Both the position numbers and the translations under genes were made by a program. From the NCBI RefSeq assembly GCF_016741875.1, contig NZ_JAERRF010000002.1, positions 372,001 to 436,000 of the forward strand: 64,000 bases of DNA, read 5' to 3'. Of the stretch, positions 9,707 through 17,940 are shown in pieces (position 1 is the stretch's first letter; every line of letters starts with the position of its first letter). Under the pieces are notes generated by a model. That model searched no databases. It had not been told where the DNA came from and saw nothing but the letters and a program-made list of their open reading frames with translations. This stretch comes from Streptomyces coffeae (lineage in GTDB: Bacteria > Actinomycetota > Actinomycetes > Streptomycetales > Streptomycetaceae).

Positions 9707-10168
9707 TCACTCGGCCCCGACCCACTCCTCGGTGCCATCCGCGAAGGTCTGGTGCTTCCAGATCGGGACCTCGCTCTTGAGGTCGTCGATCAGACGGCGG
9801 CAGGCGGCGAACGCCTCCGCGCGATGGGGGCAGGAGACGGCCACGACCACGGCCAGATCACCGATCACGAGATCGCCGACCCGGTGCACGGCGGCCAGCG
9901 CGCGCACCGGGAAGTCGGCCACGACCTTCTCGGCCACGCGGCGCAGCTCGGCCTCGGCGGTCGGATGGGCGGAGTAGCCCAGGGCACCGACCTCCGCACC
10001 TCCGTCGTGATTGCGCACGGTGCCCACGAAGAGGGCCGTGCCGCCCGCCGCGGCGTCGCCGACGGCTCCGAACACCTCGTCCACCGACAGCGGGGTGTCA
10101 CGGACGGCGAGCAGGCGGATGGGGTCGGCGGCCGCGCATGCGCCGGGGTGATCGTACGTAGGTGCCAT
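9707..10168 (-). CDS. moaE: Molybdopterin synthase catalytic subunit MoaE
   Basis: 153 aa. MoaE with MoaD converts precursor Z (cPMP) to molybdopterin by transferring sulfur. Seen here: ALFVGTVRNHDGG (45-57), CPHRAEAFAACRRLIDDLK and the active-site pair Lys131 and Lys138 in LKSEVPIWKHQTF, matching the essential lysines of the family. The ATG at 10168 is chosen; another at 10177 is in frame and neither has a strong ribosome site. No moaD is adjacent, but moeZ, which activates the MoaD-type carrier, lies about 32 kb away in this window. The upstream gap to the SDR gene holds a 9-bp tandem repeat. Confidence 0.93.
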   Translation of the reverse strand: MAPTYDHPGACAAADPIRLLAVRDTPLSVDEVFGAVGDAAAGGTALFVGTVRNHDGGAEVGALGYSAHPTAEAELRRVAEKVVADFPVRALAAVHRVGDLVIGDLAVVVAVSCPHRAEAFAACRRLIDDLKSEVPIWKHQTFADGTEEWVGAE

Positions 10169-10243
10169 GCCGTCCATCGTGCCGCACCGTCCCGTCGTCG
10201 CGGAATACCGGATGGCGGAAAGCGATTTCCGAAGACACCCTCT

Positions 10244-10279
10244 GGGCTCGTCGGGCTCGCCGGGCTCGCCGGGCTCGCC
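10244..10279. repeat. Four tandem 9-bp repeats upstream of moaE
   Basis: Four head-to-tail units GGGCTCGYC (10244-10252, 10253-10261, 10262-10270, 10271-10279), the last three identical. Noncoding, between the SDR stop and moaE start. Likely slippage-prone sequence; no function seen. Confidence 0.7.
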
Positions 10280-10292
10280 GATGGGCTTCCGG

Positions 10293-11402
10293 TCAGGCCC
10301 GGCGGCGCGCCTTGCGGGCGCGGCGCACGATCGCGGCGGTACCCACCAGGGCCACCGTCGCGCCCGCGGCGCCGAGCGTCGTGGCGTCCTTGCGGCCCAG
10401 CCGCCGCCCGGCGACCGTATGGCGTCCGGCGACCTCCTCCAGCAGCTCGGCGAGGACCTCCTCGTTGGTCCACCGCGGCCGCCAGCCCGCCGCGTGCAGC
10501 CTGCTGCCGCTGACCGCCCAGGGGTGCATGGTGTACGCGAGATCACCGGCCGGGGACGGGGTCAGGCCCAGCCGGTGCAGCCGGGAGGCGGCGCCCAGGG
10601 CGACCGCCGACGGCAGCTCCATGCGCCGGATGCCGGACAGCTCCTCGACCTCCTCCTGCTCCAGCCAGCCGTCGCAGCCGACCGCGAGCTCGCCCTCGAC
10701 CTTCTCCAGGGCGGCGTACTCCAGCGCGCTGACCAGGTCCTCCACATGGCAGAACTGCCAGGTCGGACGGGATCCGGCGACCACCAGCAGCCGTGGCGAC
10801 TCGAAGTAGCGGGTGAGCGCCGTGTCCGTGCCGCCGACCAGGATCGCGGGGCGCACCACCGTGACGTTCAACCCCGGGTGCGCCCGGGGCGCGCGCTCCC
10901 CGAGCCGTTCGATCTCCAGCAGGTCGCCGACGCCGGTGGCCTCGGCGGTGGCGCGCAGTTCCGCGTCCTCGGCCAGCGGTACGTCGTTGTCGGCCAGGGC
11001 CCCGTAGACCATCGCGGAGGTGCACAGCACCACCCGGTGCACCCCGGCGGCCGCGGCGGCCGTCAGCACGGTCTGGGTGCCCCGCACGTTGTACGCGGTG
11101 CGGGCGGCGGGGTCGGTGCCCAGATCGAGATCGACCGCGAGGTGGACCACGACATCCGCGCCGCGCAGCTTGTCGGCGATGGCCGGATCACGGACGTCCA
11201 GCACATGCCAGTGCGCCTCGCTCACCTCTCCGCGGCGCTCGTCGATGGCGAGCACCTGCTTGATCTCGTCGGACTCCGTGAGCCGCTGCGTGAGCAGGGC
11301 GCCGGGTCCCGACGCGGCTCCGGTGACCGCCACGACGGGGCGTCGTGCGGTACGGGCCGTATCGTTTCGCGCAGCGCGAACTTCTCGGTCTGGGGAACTC
11401 AC
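10293..11402 (-). CDS. SDR family NAD(P)-dependent oxidoreductase/epimerase
   Basis: 369 aa extended-SDR protein. The Rossmann glycine motif TGAASGPG is at residues 27-34, followed by an acidic residue in LAIDER typical of NAD preference. The central segment contains RGTQTVLTAAAAAGVHRVV. The C terminus has a short hydrophobic stretch (GAAGATVALVGTAAIV) and then a cluster of Arg/Lys, so it may be tail-anchored to the membrane. GTG at 11402 follows GGAGA with 6-nt spacing. It is divergent from the zincin gene. Substrate cannot be assigned. Confidence 0.87.
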   Translation of the reverse strand: MSSPDREVRAARNDTARTARRPVVAVTGAASGPGALLTQRLTESDEIKQVLAIDERRGEVSEAHWHVLDVRDPAIADKLRGADVVVHLAVDLDLGTDPAARTAYNVRGTQTVLTAAAAAGVHRVVLCTSAMVYGALADNDVPLAEDAELRATAEATGVGDLLEIERLGERAPRAHPGLNVTVVRPAILVGGTDTALTRYFESPRLLVVAGSRPTWQFCHVEDLVSALEYAALEKVEGELAVGCDGWLEQEEVEELSGIRRMELPSAVALGAASRLHRLGLTPSPAGDLAYTMHPWAVSGSRLHAAGWRPRWTNEEVLAELLEEVAGRHTVAGRRLGRKDATTLGAAGATVALVGTAAIVRRARKARRRA

Positions 11403-11593
11403 CGGGCGTCTCCAGCGGTTGTCTTCAGTACGCAGCGCGGTCACGCGTACGTACCAGGTGACGTCCATCCTGCCGCAGGGCGGCGATCAGCGAAGCACCG
11501 AGCCCGTAAACCGGCGAGGTGTCTAGGCTGGGTGGTGATGTCGGGCATCCGCCGCCGGCCCGGGGCCGGTGGCCCAACGAGCCGAGGAAACCC

Positions 11594-13042
11594 GTGAGTG
11601 ACACCCCATTCGGATTCGGCCTTCCGCCGGAGGAGCCGGAGGACGGCGACGACGGCAAGAAGAAGGGCGGCCAGGGCGGCGATCAGGGCCCCGCGAATCC
11701 CTTCGGGTTCGGCGGCGGCACGGGCGGCGCGGAGAATCCGTTCGCCGCGATGTTCGGCTCGCTGAACCCCAATGACCTGGGCGCCGCCTTCCAGCAGCTC
11801 GGGCAGATGCTCTCCTACGAGGGCGGCCCGGTGAACTGGGACATGGCCAAGGACATCGCGCGGCAGACCGTCGCCCGCGGCACCGCCGACGGCACCAAGG
11901 ACGAGAGCGTGGGCCCGGCCGACCGCGAGGCGGTGCAGGAGGCGGTGCGGCTGGCCGACCTGTGGCTGGACGGCGTCACCTCGCTGCCCTCGGGCTCCGG
12001 CACCGCCGTGGCGTGGAGCCGCGCGGAGTGGGTCGAGGCGACCCTTCCAGTTTGGCGCGATCTCGTCGATCCGGTCGCCGAGCGGGTCGGCGCCGCCATG
12101 GGCGATGTGCTCCCCGAGGAGATGCAGGCCATGGCCGGCCCGCTGCTGGGGATGATGCGCTCCATGGGCGGCGCCATGTTCGGCACCCAGATCGGCCAGG
12201 CGCTGGGTGTGCTGGCCGGTGAGGTGGTCGGCTCGACCGATGTCGGGCTGCCGCTGGGCCCGGCGGGCAAGGCCGCGCTCCTCCCGGTGAACATCGCGGC
12301 GCTCGGCTCCGGCCTCGGCGTCCCCAAGGAGGAGGTGCGGCTCTACCTGGCCCTGCGCGAGGCCGCCCATCAGCGGCTGTTCTCGCATGTGCCGTGGCTG
12401 CGCTCGCATCTGTTCGGTGCCGTCGAGGGCTACGCCCGCGGCATCAAGGTCGACACCGCCAAGCTGGAGGACGCGGTCGGCCAGCTCGACCCGACCCACC
12501 CCGAGCAGCTCCAGGAAGCGCTCCAGCAGGGCATGTTCCAGCCGGAGGACACCCCCGAGCAGAAGGCCGCCCTGGCCCGTCTGGAGACGGCTCTGGCGCT
12601 CGTGGAGGGCTGGGTGGACGCGGTGGTGCACGCCGCCGCCGCACCCCATCTGCCGTCGGCCGACGCGCTGCGCGAGACGCTGCGGCGGCGCCGGGCGAGC
12701 GGCGGGCCGGCCGAGCAGACCTTCGCCACCCTGATCGGTCTGGAGCTGCGCCCGCGCCGGCTGCGGGACGCCTCCCGACTGTGGGCCTCGCTCACCGACG
12801 CCCGCGGTATGGAGGGGCGCGACGGGCTGTGGGAGCACCCCGACATGCTGCCGACCGCCCAGGACCTCGACGACCCCGACGGCTTCGTCCACCGCGAGCA
12901 GCTGGACTTCTCCGAGCTGGACAAGATGCTCGGCGAGGCGGCGGGCGGCGGCGAGCGGCCCGGCGGCGCGAGCGGTGACCGTGGTCCGGACGAGGGCCCT
13001 CAGGAGGGCCCGGACGAGCGACGGGACGACAGCGGCCGTTGA
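11594..13042 (+). CDS. Zinc-dependent metalloprotease family protein (DUF2342/zincin_2)
   Basis: 482 aa. The N terminus is Gly/Asp-rich and low in complexity (FGFGLPPEEPEDGDDG, then FGFGGG), and the body matches the actinobacterial DUF2342 family, sometimes described as F420-biogenesis associated. Family landmarks are GTQIGQALGVLAGEVVGSTDVG (near 197-218) and the HExxH-like helix LREAAHQRLFSH (254-265), which keeps the first His but is not a canonical HExxH. The GTG at 11594 follows GAGGA at 6-nt spacing. Its stop overlaps the start of the NUDIX gene (TTGA), so the two are translationally coupled. Protease activity is inferred from the family label only. Confidence 0.85.
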   Translation: MSDTPFGFGLPPEEPEDGDDGKKKGGQGGDQGPANPFGFGGGTGGAENPFAAMFGSLNPNDLGAAFQQLGQMLSYEGGPVNWDMAKDIARQTVARGTADGTKDESVGPADREAVQEAVRLADLWLDGVTSLPSGSGTAVAWSRAEWVEATLPVWRDLVDPVAERVGAAMGDVLPEEMQAMAGPLLGMMRSMGGAMFGTQIGQALGVLAGEVVGSTDVGLPLGPAGKAALLPVNIAALGSGLGVPKEEVRLYLALREAAHQRLFSHVPWLRSHLFGAVEGYARGIKVDTAKLEDAVGQLDPTHPEQLQEALQQGMFQPEDTPEQKAALARLETALALVEGWVDAVVHAAAAPHLPSADALRETLRRRRASGGPAEQTFATLIGLELRPRRLRDASRLWASLTDARGMEGRDGLWEHPDMLPTAQDLDDPDGFVHREQLDFSELDKMLGEAAGGGERPGGASGDRGPDEGPQEGPDERRDDSGR

Positions 13043-13566
13043 ATCTCCACAAGGACGCGGCGCGGGTCCTCGAAGCGTGGTCCGCGCCGGACGCCGCCCA
13101 GGAGCGGCTGCGGCTGGCCTACGGCGATCATCTGGCCGCCCATCCGGACGGTATGTGGAAGGCGTGCCGGGACGGGCACATCACCGCGAGCACCCTGGTG
13201 ATCGACCCGCCCCGCGAGCGCGTACTCCTCACCCTGCACCGGAAGTTGCGGATGTGGCTGCAAATGGGCGGCCATTGCGAACCGCGGGACGCCACCCTGG
13301 CGGACGCGGCGCTGCGCGAGGCCACGGAGGAGTCCGGGATCGCCGGGCTGACACTGCTGCCGGGCGGGCCGGTGCGGCTGGACCGGCATCACACCCCGTG
13401 CGCCTGGCATCTGGACGTGCAGTACGCGGCACTGGCCCCGCCGGGCGCCACGGCGGCGATCAGCGATGAGTCGCTGGATCTGCGCTGGTTCGGCTACGAC
13501 GAGGTGGCGGACGTGGCCGACGAGTCGGTGCGCCGGCTGGTGGACCGCGCCCGCGTGCTGGTCTGA
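13039..13566 (+). CDS. NUDIX hydrolase
   Basis: 175 aa. NUDIX enzymes cleave nucleoside diphosphates linked to another moiety. The box is seen as MGGHCEPRDATLADAALRE followed by ATEESGI, with one residue more than the classic GX5EX7REUXEEXGU spacing and no Glu at the first acidic position; the metal-binding REATEE helix is intact. The TTG start overlaps the upstream stop by 4 nt (TTGA), so its translation likely depends on the zincin-family gene. Substrate is unknown. Confidence 0.88.
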   Translation: MNLHKDAARVLEAWSAPDAAQERLRLAYGDHLAAHPDGMWKACRDGHITASTLVIDPPRERVLLTLHRKLRMWLQMGGHCEPRDATLADAALREATEESGIAGLTLLPGGPVRLDRHHTPCAWHLDVQYAALAPPGATAAISDESLDLRWFGYDEVADVADESVRRLVDRARVLV

Positions 13567-13617
13567 CCACCAGGCGTACGACGACGGCCTACGAGACAAA
13601 GGCGGCGACGCGACAAA

Positions 13618-13648
13618 GCGGCCGCGGACCCGGGAGGTCCGCGGCCGC
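13618..13648. terminator. Bidirectional hairpin between NUDIX and AIM24 genes
   Basis: Perfect 13-bp inverted repeat (13618-13630, 13636-13648) with a 5-nt loop, between convergent genes. On the minus strand it is followed by CTTTGTC. Confidence 0.75.
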
Positions 13649-13667
13649 GTGTGGTCGGTGACCGCCG

Positions 13668-14423
13668 TCAGTTGCCGAAGATGTTGCCCTGGTTCTGTCC
13701 CCGGGCGCCCTGCTGGCCCATCCCGAACTGGGCGGCCACACCGCCGCCGACCACCGCGTTCTGCGGCGGCAGCAGCTCGCTGGGCTGGACGAGGGCGTAA
13801 CCCTGGCCGAGGAAGCTGAGCTCCCAGCCCTCCCCCGTGTTGCCGCGCCGCCGCCACACACCCGAAGAGTGCGTCTGCGCCTGCATCTGGACGCGCAGCG
13901 AACTGGACCAGGCGACGATGGCGTCCGCATCGACGTTGACGTACTTGTCCGGCGTGACCTGGAGCATCAGCGGCTGGCCGGAGGTCATCAGCGCGACCTT
14001 GCCCCGTCCGGAGATGTTGAGGTTGTACTTGCCGGAGCCGGAGATCCCGTACTGGCTGTCGACCGCGATCGTCTCCCAGTGCAGGGTGGAGTCCAGCGCG
14101 AGGACATAGGCGCTGTCGACGGTCAGCCCCTCGCCCTCCACGTCCACCACATGGACGTACTGGGCGAGGTTGGCGAGGTAGACCGTGCCCTGCCCGGAGC
14201 AGCGCATCAGGTCCAGGCCCTCACCGACGGCGCGGGAACGCCGCTGTCCCGGCGTCTGGTACTCGCCGTCGAACTCGATCAGCCCCTGGTAGGCGACCAT
14301 GCTGCCCTTACGGGCGAGCACATCCTCATGGCCACTCAGGGCGACCCGCAGCAGCTGCGGGTTCTGGAGCGCGTAGCGGTCCTGGGTCTGGGCCTCGGTG
14401 AAGGCGAAGAGCGGGCTCTGCAT
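13668..14423 (-). CDS. AIM24 family protein, third gene of the AIM24 cluster
   Basis: 251 aa, essentially one AIM24 (DUF124/TRAP-like beta-barrel) domain. Shared signatures with the two upstream genes are ARKGSMVAYQG, MRCSGQGTVYLANLAQYVHVV, SAYVLALDSTLHWE and the terminal GQGYALVQPSE. The C terminus is Gln/Gly-rich (MGQQGARGQNQGNIFGN). The ATG at 14423 follows GGGGGAGAG. It starts 16 bp after the second AIM24 gene and ends at a strong hairpin, so it is last in an operon of three. AIM24-fold proteins form trimeric barrels; the biochemical role in bacteria is not established as far as I know. Confidence 0.9.
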   Translation of the reverse strand: MQSPLFAFTEAQTQDRYALQNPQLLRVALSGHEDVLARKGSMVAYQGLIEFDGEYQTPGQRRSRAVGEGLDLMRCSGQGTVYLANLAQYVHVVDVEGEGLTVDSAYVLALDSTLHWETIAVDSQYGISGSGKYNLNISGRGKVALMTSGQPLMLQVTPDKYVNVDADAIVAWSSSLRVQMQAQTHSSGVWRRRGNTGEGWELSFLGQGYALVQPSELLPPQNAVVGGGVAAQFGMGQQGARGQNQGNIFGN

Positions 14424-14439
14424 AGTGTCTCTCTCCCCC

Positions 14440-15123
14440 TCAGCCCCGTGCCCGGAGCCGGTCGGTGCTGTCCTCACTGGGCTGGACGACGACGAAGCCC
14501 TGTCCGGAGAAGCCGAGCTGGTATGCCTCGCCGCTGCCCCGGCCGATCAGGGAGGACGCCTTGAAGCTGCGCTTCCCCTTGACCTTGAGACCGGTCGACC
14601 AGGCGACGAGCGCGTCCGGGTCCACATAGGTCTCGTCCTCGCCGCGTCCGCAGTCGACAACGATGGGTGTGCCGCGGGAGGTCAGGGCGACCCAGCCGGT
14701 GCCGGAGACGCCCACGTTGAACAGGCCCTGCCCGGCGAACTTGGCGATGCCCTTGACCCGTTCGACACCCCACTGGAGATGGGCGTCGAAGGCGAGCAGA
14801 TTGGTGCCGTTGACCGAGAGCGAGTCGCCGTTGAGGTTGATGCAGACGACATTGGCCCCGTAGTCGGCGAGGTAGAGCAGTCCGTCACCGCTGCACCGCA
14901 TGAGCGGGGCGCCCTCGCCGGTCAGCCACTGGGAGGCCATCTGGCGCACGGCGGGCGGGTTCGGCTCGTACTGGACGAAGCCCTCGTAGGCCACCATCGA
15001 GCCGGTGCGGGCGAAGAGGTCCTGGCCGCTCTGCATGGCGACCTTGAGCATGCTGGCGCCGTGGTTCTCCATACGGGCGGCGACCGGCGCGGGGGCGTAG
15101 CCCGTGATCAGTTGCTGGTCCAT
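14440..15123 (-). CDS. AIM24 family protein, second gene of the AIM24 cluster
   Basis: 227 aa, single AIM24 domain: ARTGSMVAYEGFVQYEP, MRCSGDGLLYLADYGANVVCI, GTNLLAFDAHLQWGVERVKG, and GQGFVVVQPSE at the C terminus. The ATG at 15123 lies 11 bp after the stop of the TerD-AIM24 fusion gene. Divergence from its neighbours in the polar segments shows an old duplication rather than a recent one. Cytoplasmic by absence of signals. Function unknown; likely assembles with or alongside the other AIM24 proteins of the operon. Confidence 0.9.
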   Translation of the reverse strand: MDQQLITGYAPAPVAARMENHGASMLKVAMQSGQDLFARTGSMVAYEGFVQYEPNPPAVRQMASQWLTGEGAPLMRCSGDGLLYLADYGANVVCINLNGDSLSVNGTNLLAFDAHLQWGVERVKGIAKFAGQGLFNVGVSGTGWVALTSRGTPIVVDCGRGEDETYVDPDALVAWSTGLKVKGKRSFKASSLIGRGSGEAYQLGFSGQGFVVVQPSEDSTDRLRARG

Positions 15124-15134
15124 GACGGTTGCCT

Positions 15135-16907
15135 TCAGACCTCGTAGGGCTGGACGACGATGAAGTTCCCGGGCGCACCGCGGAATTGGAGGTTCACGGT
15201 CTCCCCGCTGTGGCCGGGGTAGGCGGCCCGACGCAGCCGCACCTGGCTGGAGATGATCACCTGCGAACCCGCGGACCACGCCACGATGGCGTTGCTGTCG
15301 GCGAACGTCGTCGGGGTGACCGGGAGGACGACCGGGGTGCCCTCGGTCTTCACGATGACGGTGCCGGTGCCCTGGAACTGCATGGTGAACAACGCACCAC
15401 CGGGAATGCCGTGGCCCTCGATCCGGCGGACCTCGTGCTGGAGCGACTCGTCGAAGGCGAGCACGCTCTCGGCGGAGACACAGATCGCGTCGCCCTGAAG
15501 CTCGATCGGGTGGAGCTCGGCCGCGTTCTCGGCGAGGAAGACCTGCCCCTGGCCGGTGCAGCGCATCAGCTGCATCTCCTGGCCGGTCGCGTTGCCGACG
15601 ATCCGGCCGCGGAACCCGGCGCCCTTGTAGCTGAAGTCGACCTTGCCCTGGTAGAGCACCATGGTGCCCTGACGGGCCAGCACCGGCTGACCGCCGACGC
15701 CGAGGTCGACCCGCATCAGCCGCGGGTTCTGCGGGGTCCAGCGCTGCCCGGTGGGCGCCTCGCGGTACTGGGCGAGCGCAGCCTGTACACCCGGAGCGCC
15801 GCCCTGGCCCTGGCCCTGTGGAACGCCCTGGGGAGCGCCCTGCGGCTGGCCGTACGGGGCGGGCTGGCCCGGGCCCGGCTGGCCGGGGTACGGCTGCGCG
15901 GGAGGCTGGCCGTACGGGGCGGGCGCGGGCGGTGCCTGGCCGGGCGGCTGGCCGCCGAACTGCGGCTGCTGGCCGGGGAACTGTCCCGGCGGACCCGGCG
16001 GGGGCACCTGGCCCGGAGGCGGTGTCTGGCCGGGCGGCGGCACCTGGCCGGGGGGCGCGATCGGCGCGGCGATGGTGGGCGCCCCGTGCATCTGCGGCGA
16101 ACCGGGCGCGGGCTGCGGCGGGGTGTGCTGTGCCGCGGGCGCGGGCTGCGGAGAAGTGTGCTGCGGCGGCGCCTGGGACGCCGGCTGCGGGGGCGTCGCC
16201 TGGGGTGGCGTTCCCTGGGAGGGCGTTCCCTGGGGTGCGCCGAACGCGGGGGCGGGCTGCGGCTGCTGCGCGGCGGACGGGCCACCGGCCGGGGGCGAAA
16301 AGCCCGGGGCCGCGGCCGCCTGGCCGGGAGGCGCGAAACCGGGCGCGCCGCCCTGGGCGGGCGCGGGTGCGGGCTCCTCTTCGGCGACCTGCCCGCCGAA
16401 GTTCTTGAGCAGCGCCTCGAGTCCGCCGTCGAAGCCCTGGCCGACGGCGGCGAACCGCCAGACGTCCTTCAGGTAGAAGTCGCCCAGCATCACCGCCCGC
16501 TCGGTGCTGAACTCGGCGCCGGAGAAGGCGTACCGGGCCACCTCCTCGCCGCCCGCCACGATCCGGATGTAGCCGGATCCGATCTGCGACATCTGGCCCG
16601 CGCCGTCGAGGGTCGCGGTGAAGGAGAGCTTGTGGATGGAGGACGGGATGGAGTCGAGGGTGACGCGGAACGACTCGGTGTCACCAGCCTGGGCACCGAG
16701 TTGCTGTATCGCTTCTTCAGGAGATTTGGGCTGGTTGAAGAAGATGAAGTAGCGGTCGTCCGACAGCCGCTCGTCCGCGTCGAGGCCGAAGCAGCTGATG
16801 TCGAACGTCAGGCCGGGCCCGGCGACCTGCACACCGATGTACAGATCCCTCCCGGCCGTCAGATCACTGATCTTGGCCTTGTGGCCGCGCTGGAATTCCC
16901 TGGCCAT
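15135..16907 (-). CDS. TerD domain-proline-rich linker-AIM24 fusion protein
   Basis: 590 aa in three parts. Residues about 1-185 are a TerD/tellurium-resistance domain (FDISCFGLDADERLSDDRYF, FFNQPKSPEEAI, GDFYLKDVWRFAAVGQGF), a calcium-binding fold of stress operons. Residues about 186-370 are a Pro/Gln/Gly/Ala-rich linker with repeats such as PPGQVPPPGQTPPPGQ. Residues about 370-590 are an AIM24 domain (ARQGTMVLYQGKVDF, MRCTGQGQVFLAENAAELHPI, FIVVQPYEV). It is the first gene of the three-gene AIM24 operon. The linker suggests a flexible tether between a calcium-responsive domain and a barrel, but the function is not known. Confidence 0.92.
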   Translation of the reverse strand: MAREFQRGHKAKISDLTAGRDLYIGVQVAGPGLTFDISCFGLDADERLSDDRYFIFFNQPKSPEEAIQQLGAQAGDTESFRVTLDSIPSSIHKLSFTATLDGAGQMSQIGSGYIRIVAGGEEVARYAFSGAEFSTERAVMLGDFYLKDVWRFAAVGQGFDGGLEALLKNFGGQVAEEEPAPAPAQGGAPGFAPPGQAAAAPGFSPPAGGPSAAQQPQPAPAFGAPQGTPSQGTPPQATPPQPASQAPPQHTSPQPAPAAQHTPPQPAPGSPQMHGAPTIAAPIAPPGQVPPPGQTPPPGQVPPPGPPGQFPGQQPQFGGQPPGQAPPAPAPYGQPPAQPYPGQPGPGQPAPYGQPQGAPQGVPQGQGQGGAPGVQAALAQYREAPTGQRWTPQNPRLMRVDLGVGGQPVLARQGTMVLYQGKVDFSYKGAGFRGRIVGNATGQEMQLMRCTGQGQVFLAENAAELHPIELQGDAICVSAESVLAFDESLQHEVRRIEGHGIPGGALFTMQFQGTGTVIVKTEGTPVVLPVTPTTFADSNAIVAWSAGSQVIISSQVRLRRAAYPGHSGETVNLQFRGAPGNFIVVQPYEV

Positions 16908-17078
16908 ACGTAACGACCGTCCCCCATCCCGAAACCGGTGAGTGCATTGCGCGCCAGGCTAGCCGCTGCCGCCGACTATGAGCCACGCCGGGGAGGCGAG
17001 GTCCGGTTCCTTTGTGCTGATCATTCCCGGTTTCGGGTCCGGCTCGCTGCCGGTCTCCGGCGCGGACTGTTGCCGGAT

Positions 17079-17708
17079 TCAGGTGCGTTCGTTGCCCGAT
17101 CCGGACAGATGCGGCAGCCGTCCGGCGGCCACCACGCCCTCGAGATAGCCGCGCGCCCGCTCGGTCCGCGGATAGGACTCCAGCAGCCGCCAGAAGCGCG
17201 GACCGTGACCGGGCACCAGAAGATGGGCCAGTTCGTGGAGGAGGACGTAGTCCACGACGTACTCGGGCATGCCCTGGAGCCGGTGGGAGAGCCGGATGCT
17301 GCCCTCGGCCGGAGTGCACGAACCCCACCGGGTGTTCTGGTTGGTGACCCAGCGGACGGTGGCGGGCCGGGCCCGGCCGTCGAGGTACTGCTCGGACAGC
17401 CACTCGGCGCGGGCTGCCAGCTCGGCGTCGCCCAGCATCCTCTTGCTCTCCTGCGCCGCCAGCTTGTCGAGCATCACCGTCACCCAGCGCCGCTCCTCCG
17501 CCTCCGACATCCGGGCGGGGATGAGGACTACGGTGCGGTCACCCTCGCGGTACGCGGAGACCGTCCTGCGCCGCCGGGTGCTCCGGCGGACCTCGACCGC
17601 GCTCGCGCCCGAGCCGCGGTCCTGCGGGCTCGGGGCGGTGCGCGGGGCTCCGGCGGCGCTGTACGCGGGGGGCTCCCCAGCGAAGCGAGGGGAAGGGTCG
17701 GCGGGCAC
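17079..17708 (-). CDS. YgjP-like (M48/DUF45) metallopeptidase
   Basis: 209 aa. The zinc site HELAH is at residues 158-162 with a further His at 168 in VPGHGPRFW, and the family signature NQNTRWGSCTPAEGSIRLSHRL precedes it (123-144). The first 45 residues are Pro/Ala/Ser-rich and probably disordered. No signal peptide or membrane span is seen, so it is likely cytoplasmic. This matches the YgjP/WLM-like metallopeptidase group; natural substrates are not known. It lies upstream of the TerD-AIM24 operon with a 171-bp gap and diverges from the ThiF-like gene. Confidence 0.88.
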   Translation of the reverse strand: MPADPSPRFAGEPPAYSAAGAPRTAPSPQDRGSGASAVEVRRSTRRRRTVSAYREGDRTVVLIPARMSEAEERRWVTVMLDKLAAQESKRMLGDAELAARAEWLSEQYLDGRARPATVRWVTNQNTRWGSCTPAEGSIRLSHRLQGMPEYVVDYVLLHELAHLLVPGHGPRFWRLLESYPRTERARGYLEGVVAAGRLPHLSGSGNERT

Positions 17709-17823
17709 GCCCCGACGTTACCCGCTGGCGTGCGGGGAAGTCCCACCCCTCACCCGGTCCTCACCCGGTGGCGGAACGAACCACTCCAGCGTGTGCACGG
17801 CTTGTACGACTATTGCCGCCGCC

Positions 17824-17832
17824 TGTGGACAA
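17824..17832 (-). promoter_or_regulatory. Isolated DnaA-box sequence
   Basis: A perfect TTGTCCACA (minus strand), the strict Streptomyces DnaA-box consensus, lies in the 232-bp divergent region between the metallopeptidase and ThiF-like genes. A single box may titrate DnaA or regulate a neighbour; it may also be chance. Confidence 0.35.
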
Positions 17833-17940
17833 CGCTGGGCGTGGAGGGTGGCACCGGTCGCATGCTGGGGGCAGTCCGAGGGCCGCGCACCGGCACGCAC
17901 GGCCCTCGGCGGGGAACGACGGACCGACGGGGGGACGACC

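Noticed and set aside
15129..16913. 594-codon plus-strand frame antisense to the TerD-AIM24 gene
   Set aside because: Composed of Arg/Gly/Leu monotony with no domain or ribosome site, opposite a clear three-domain protein.
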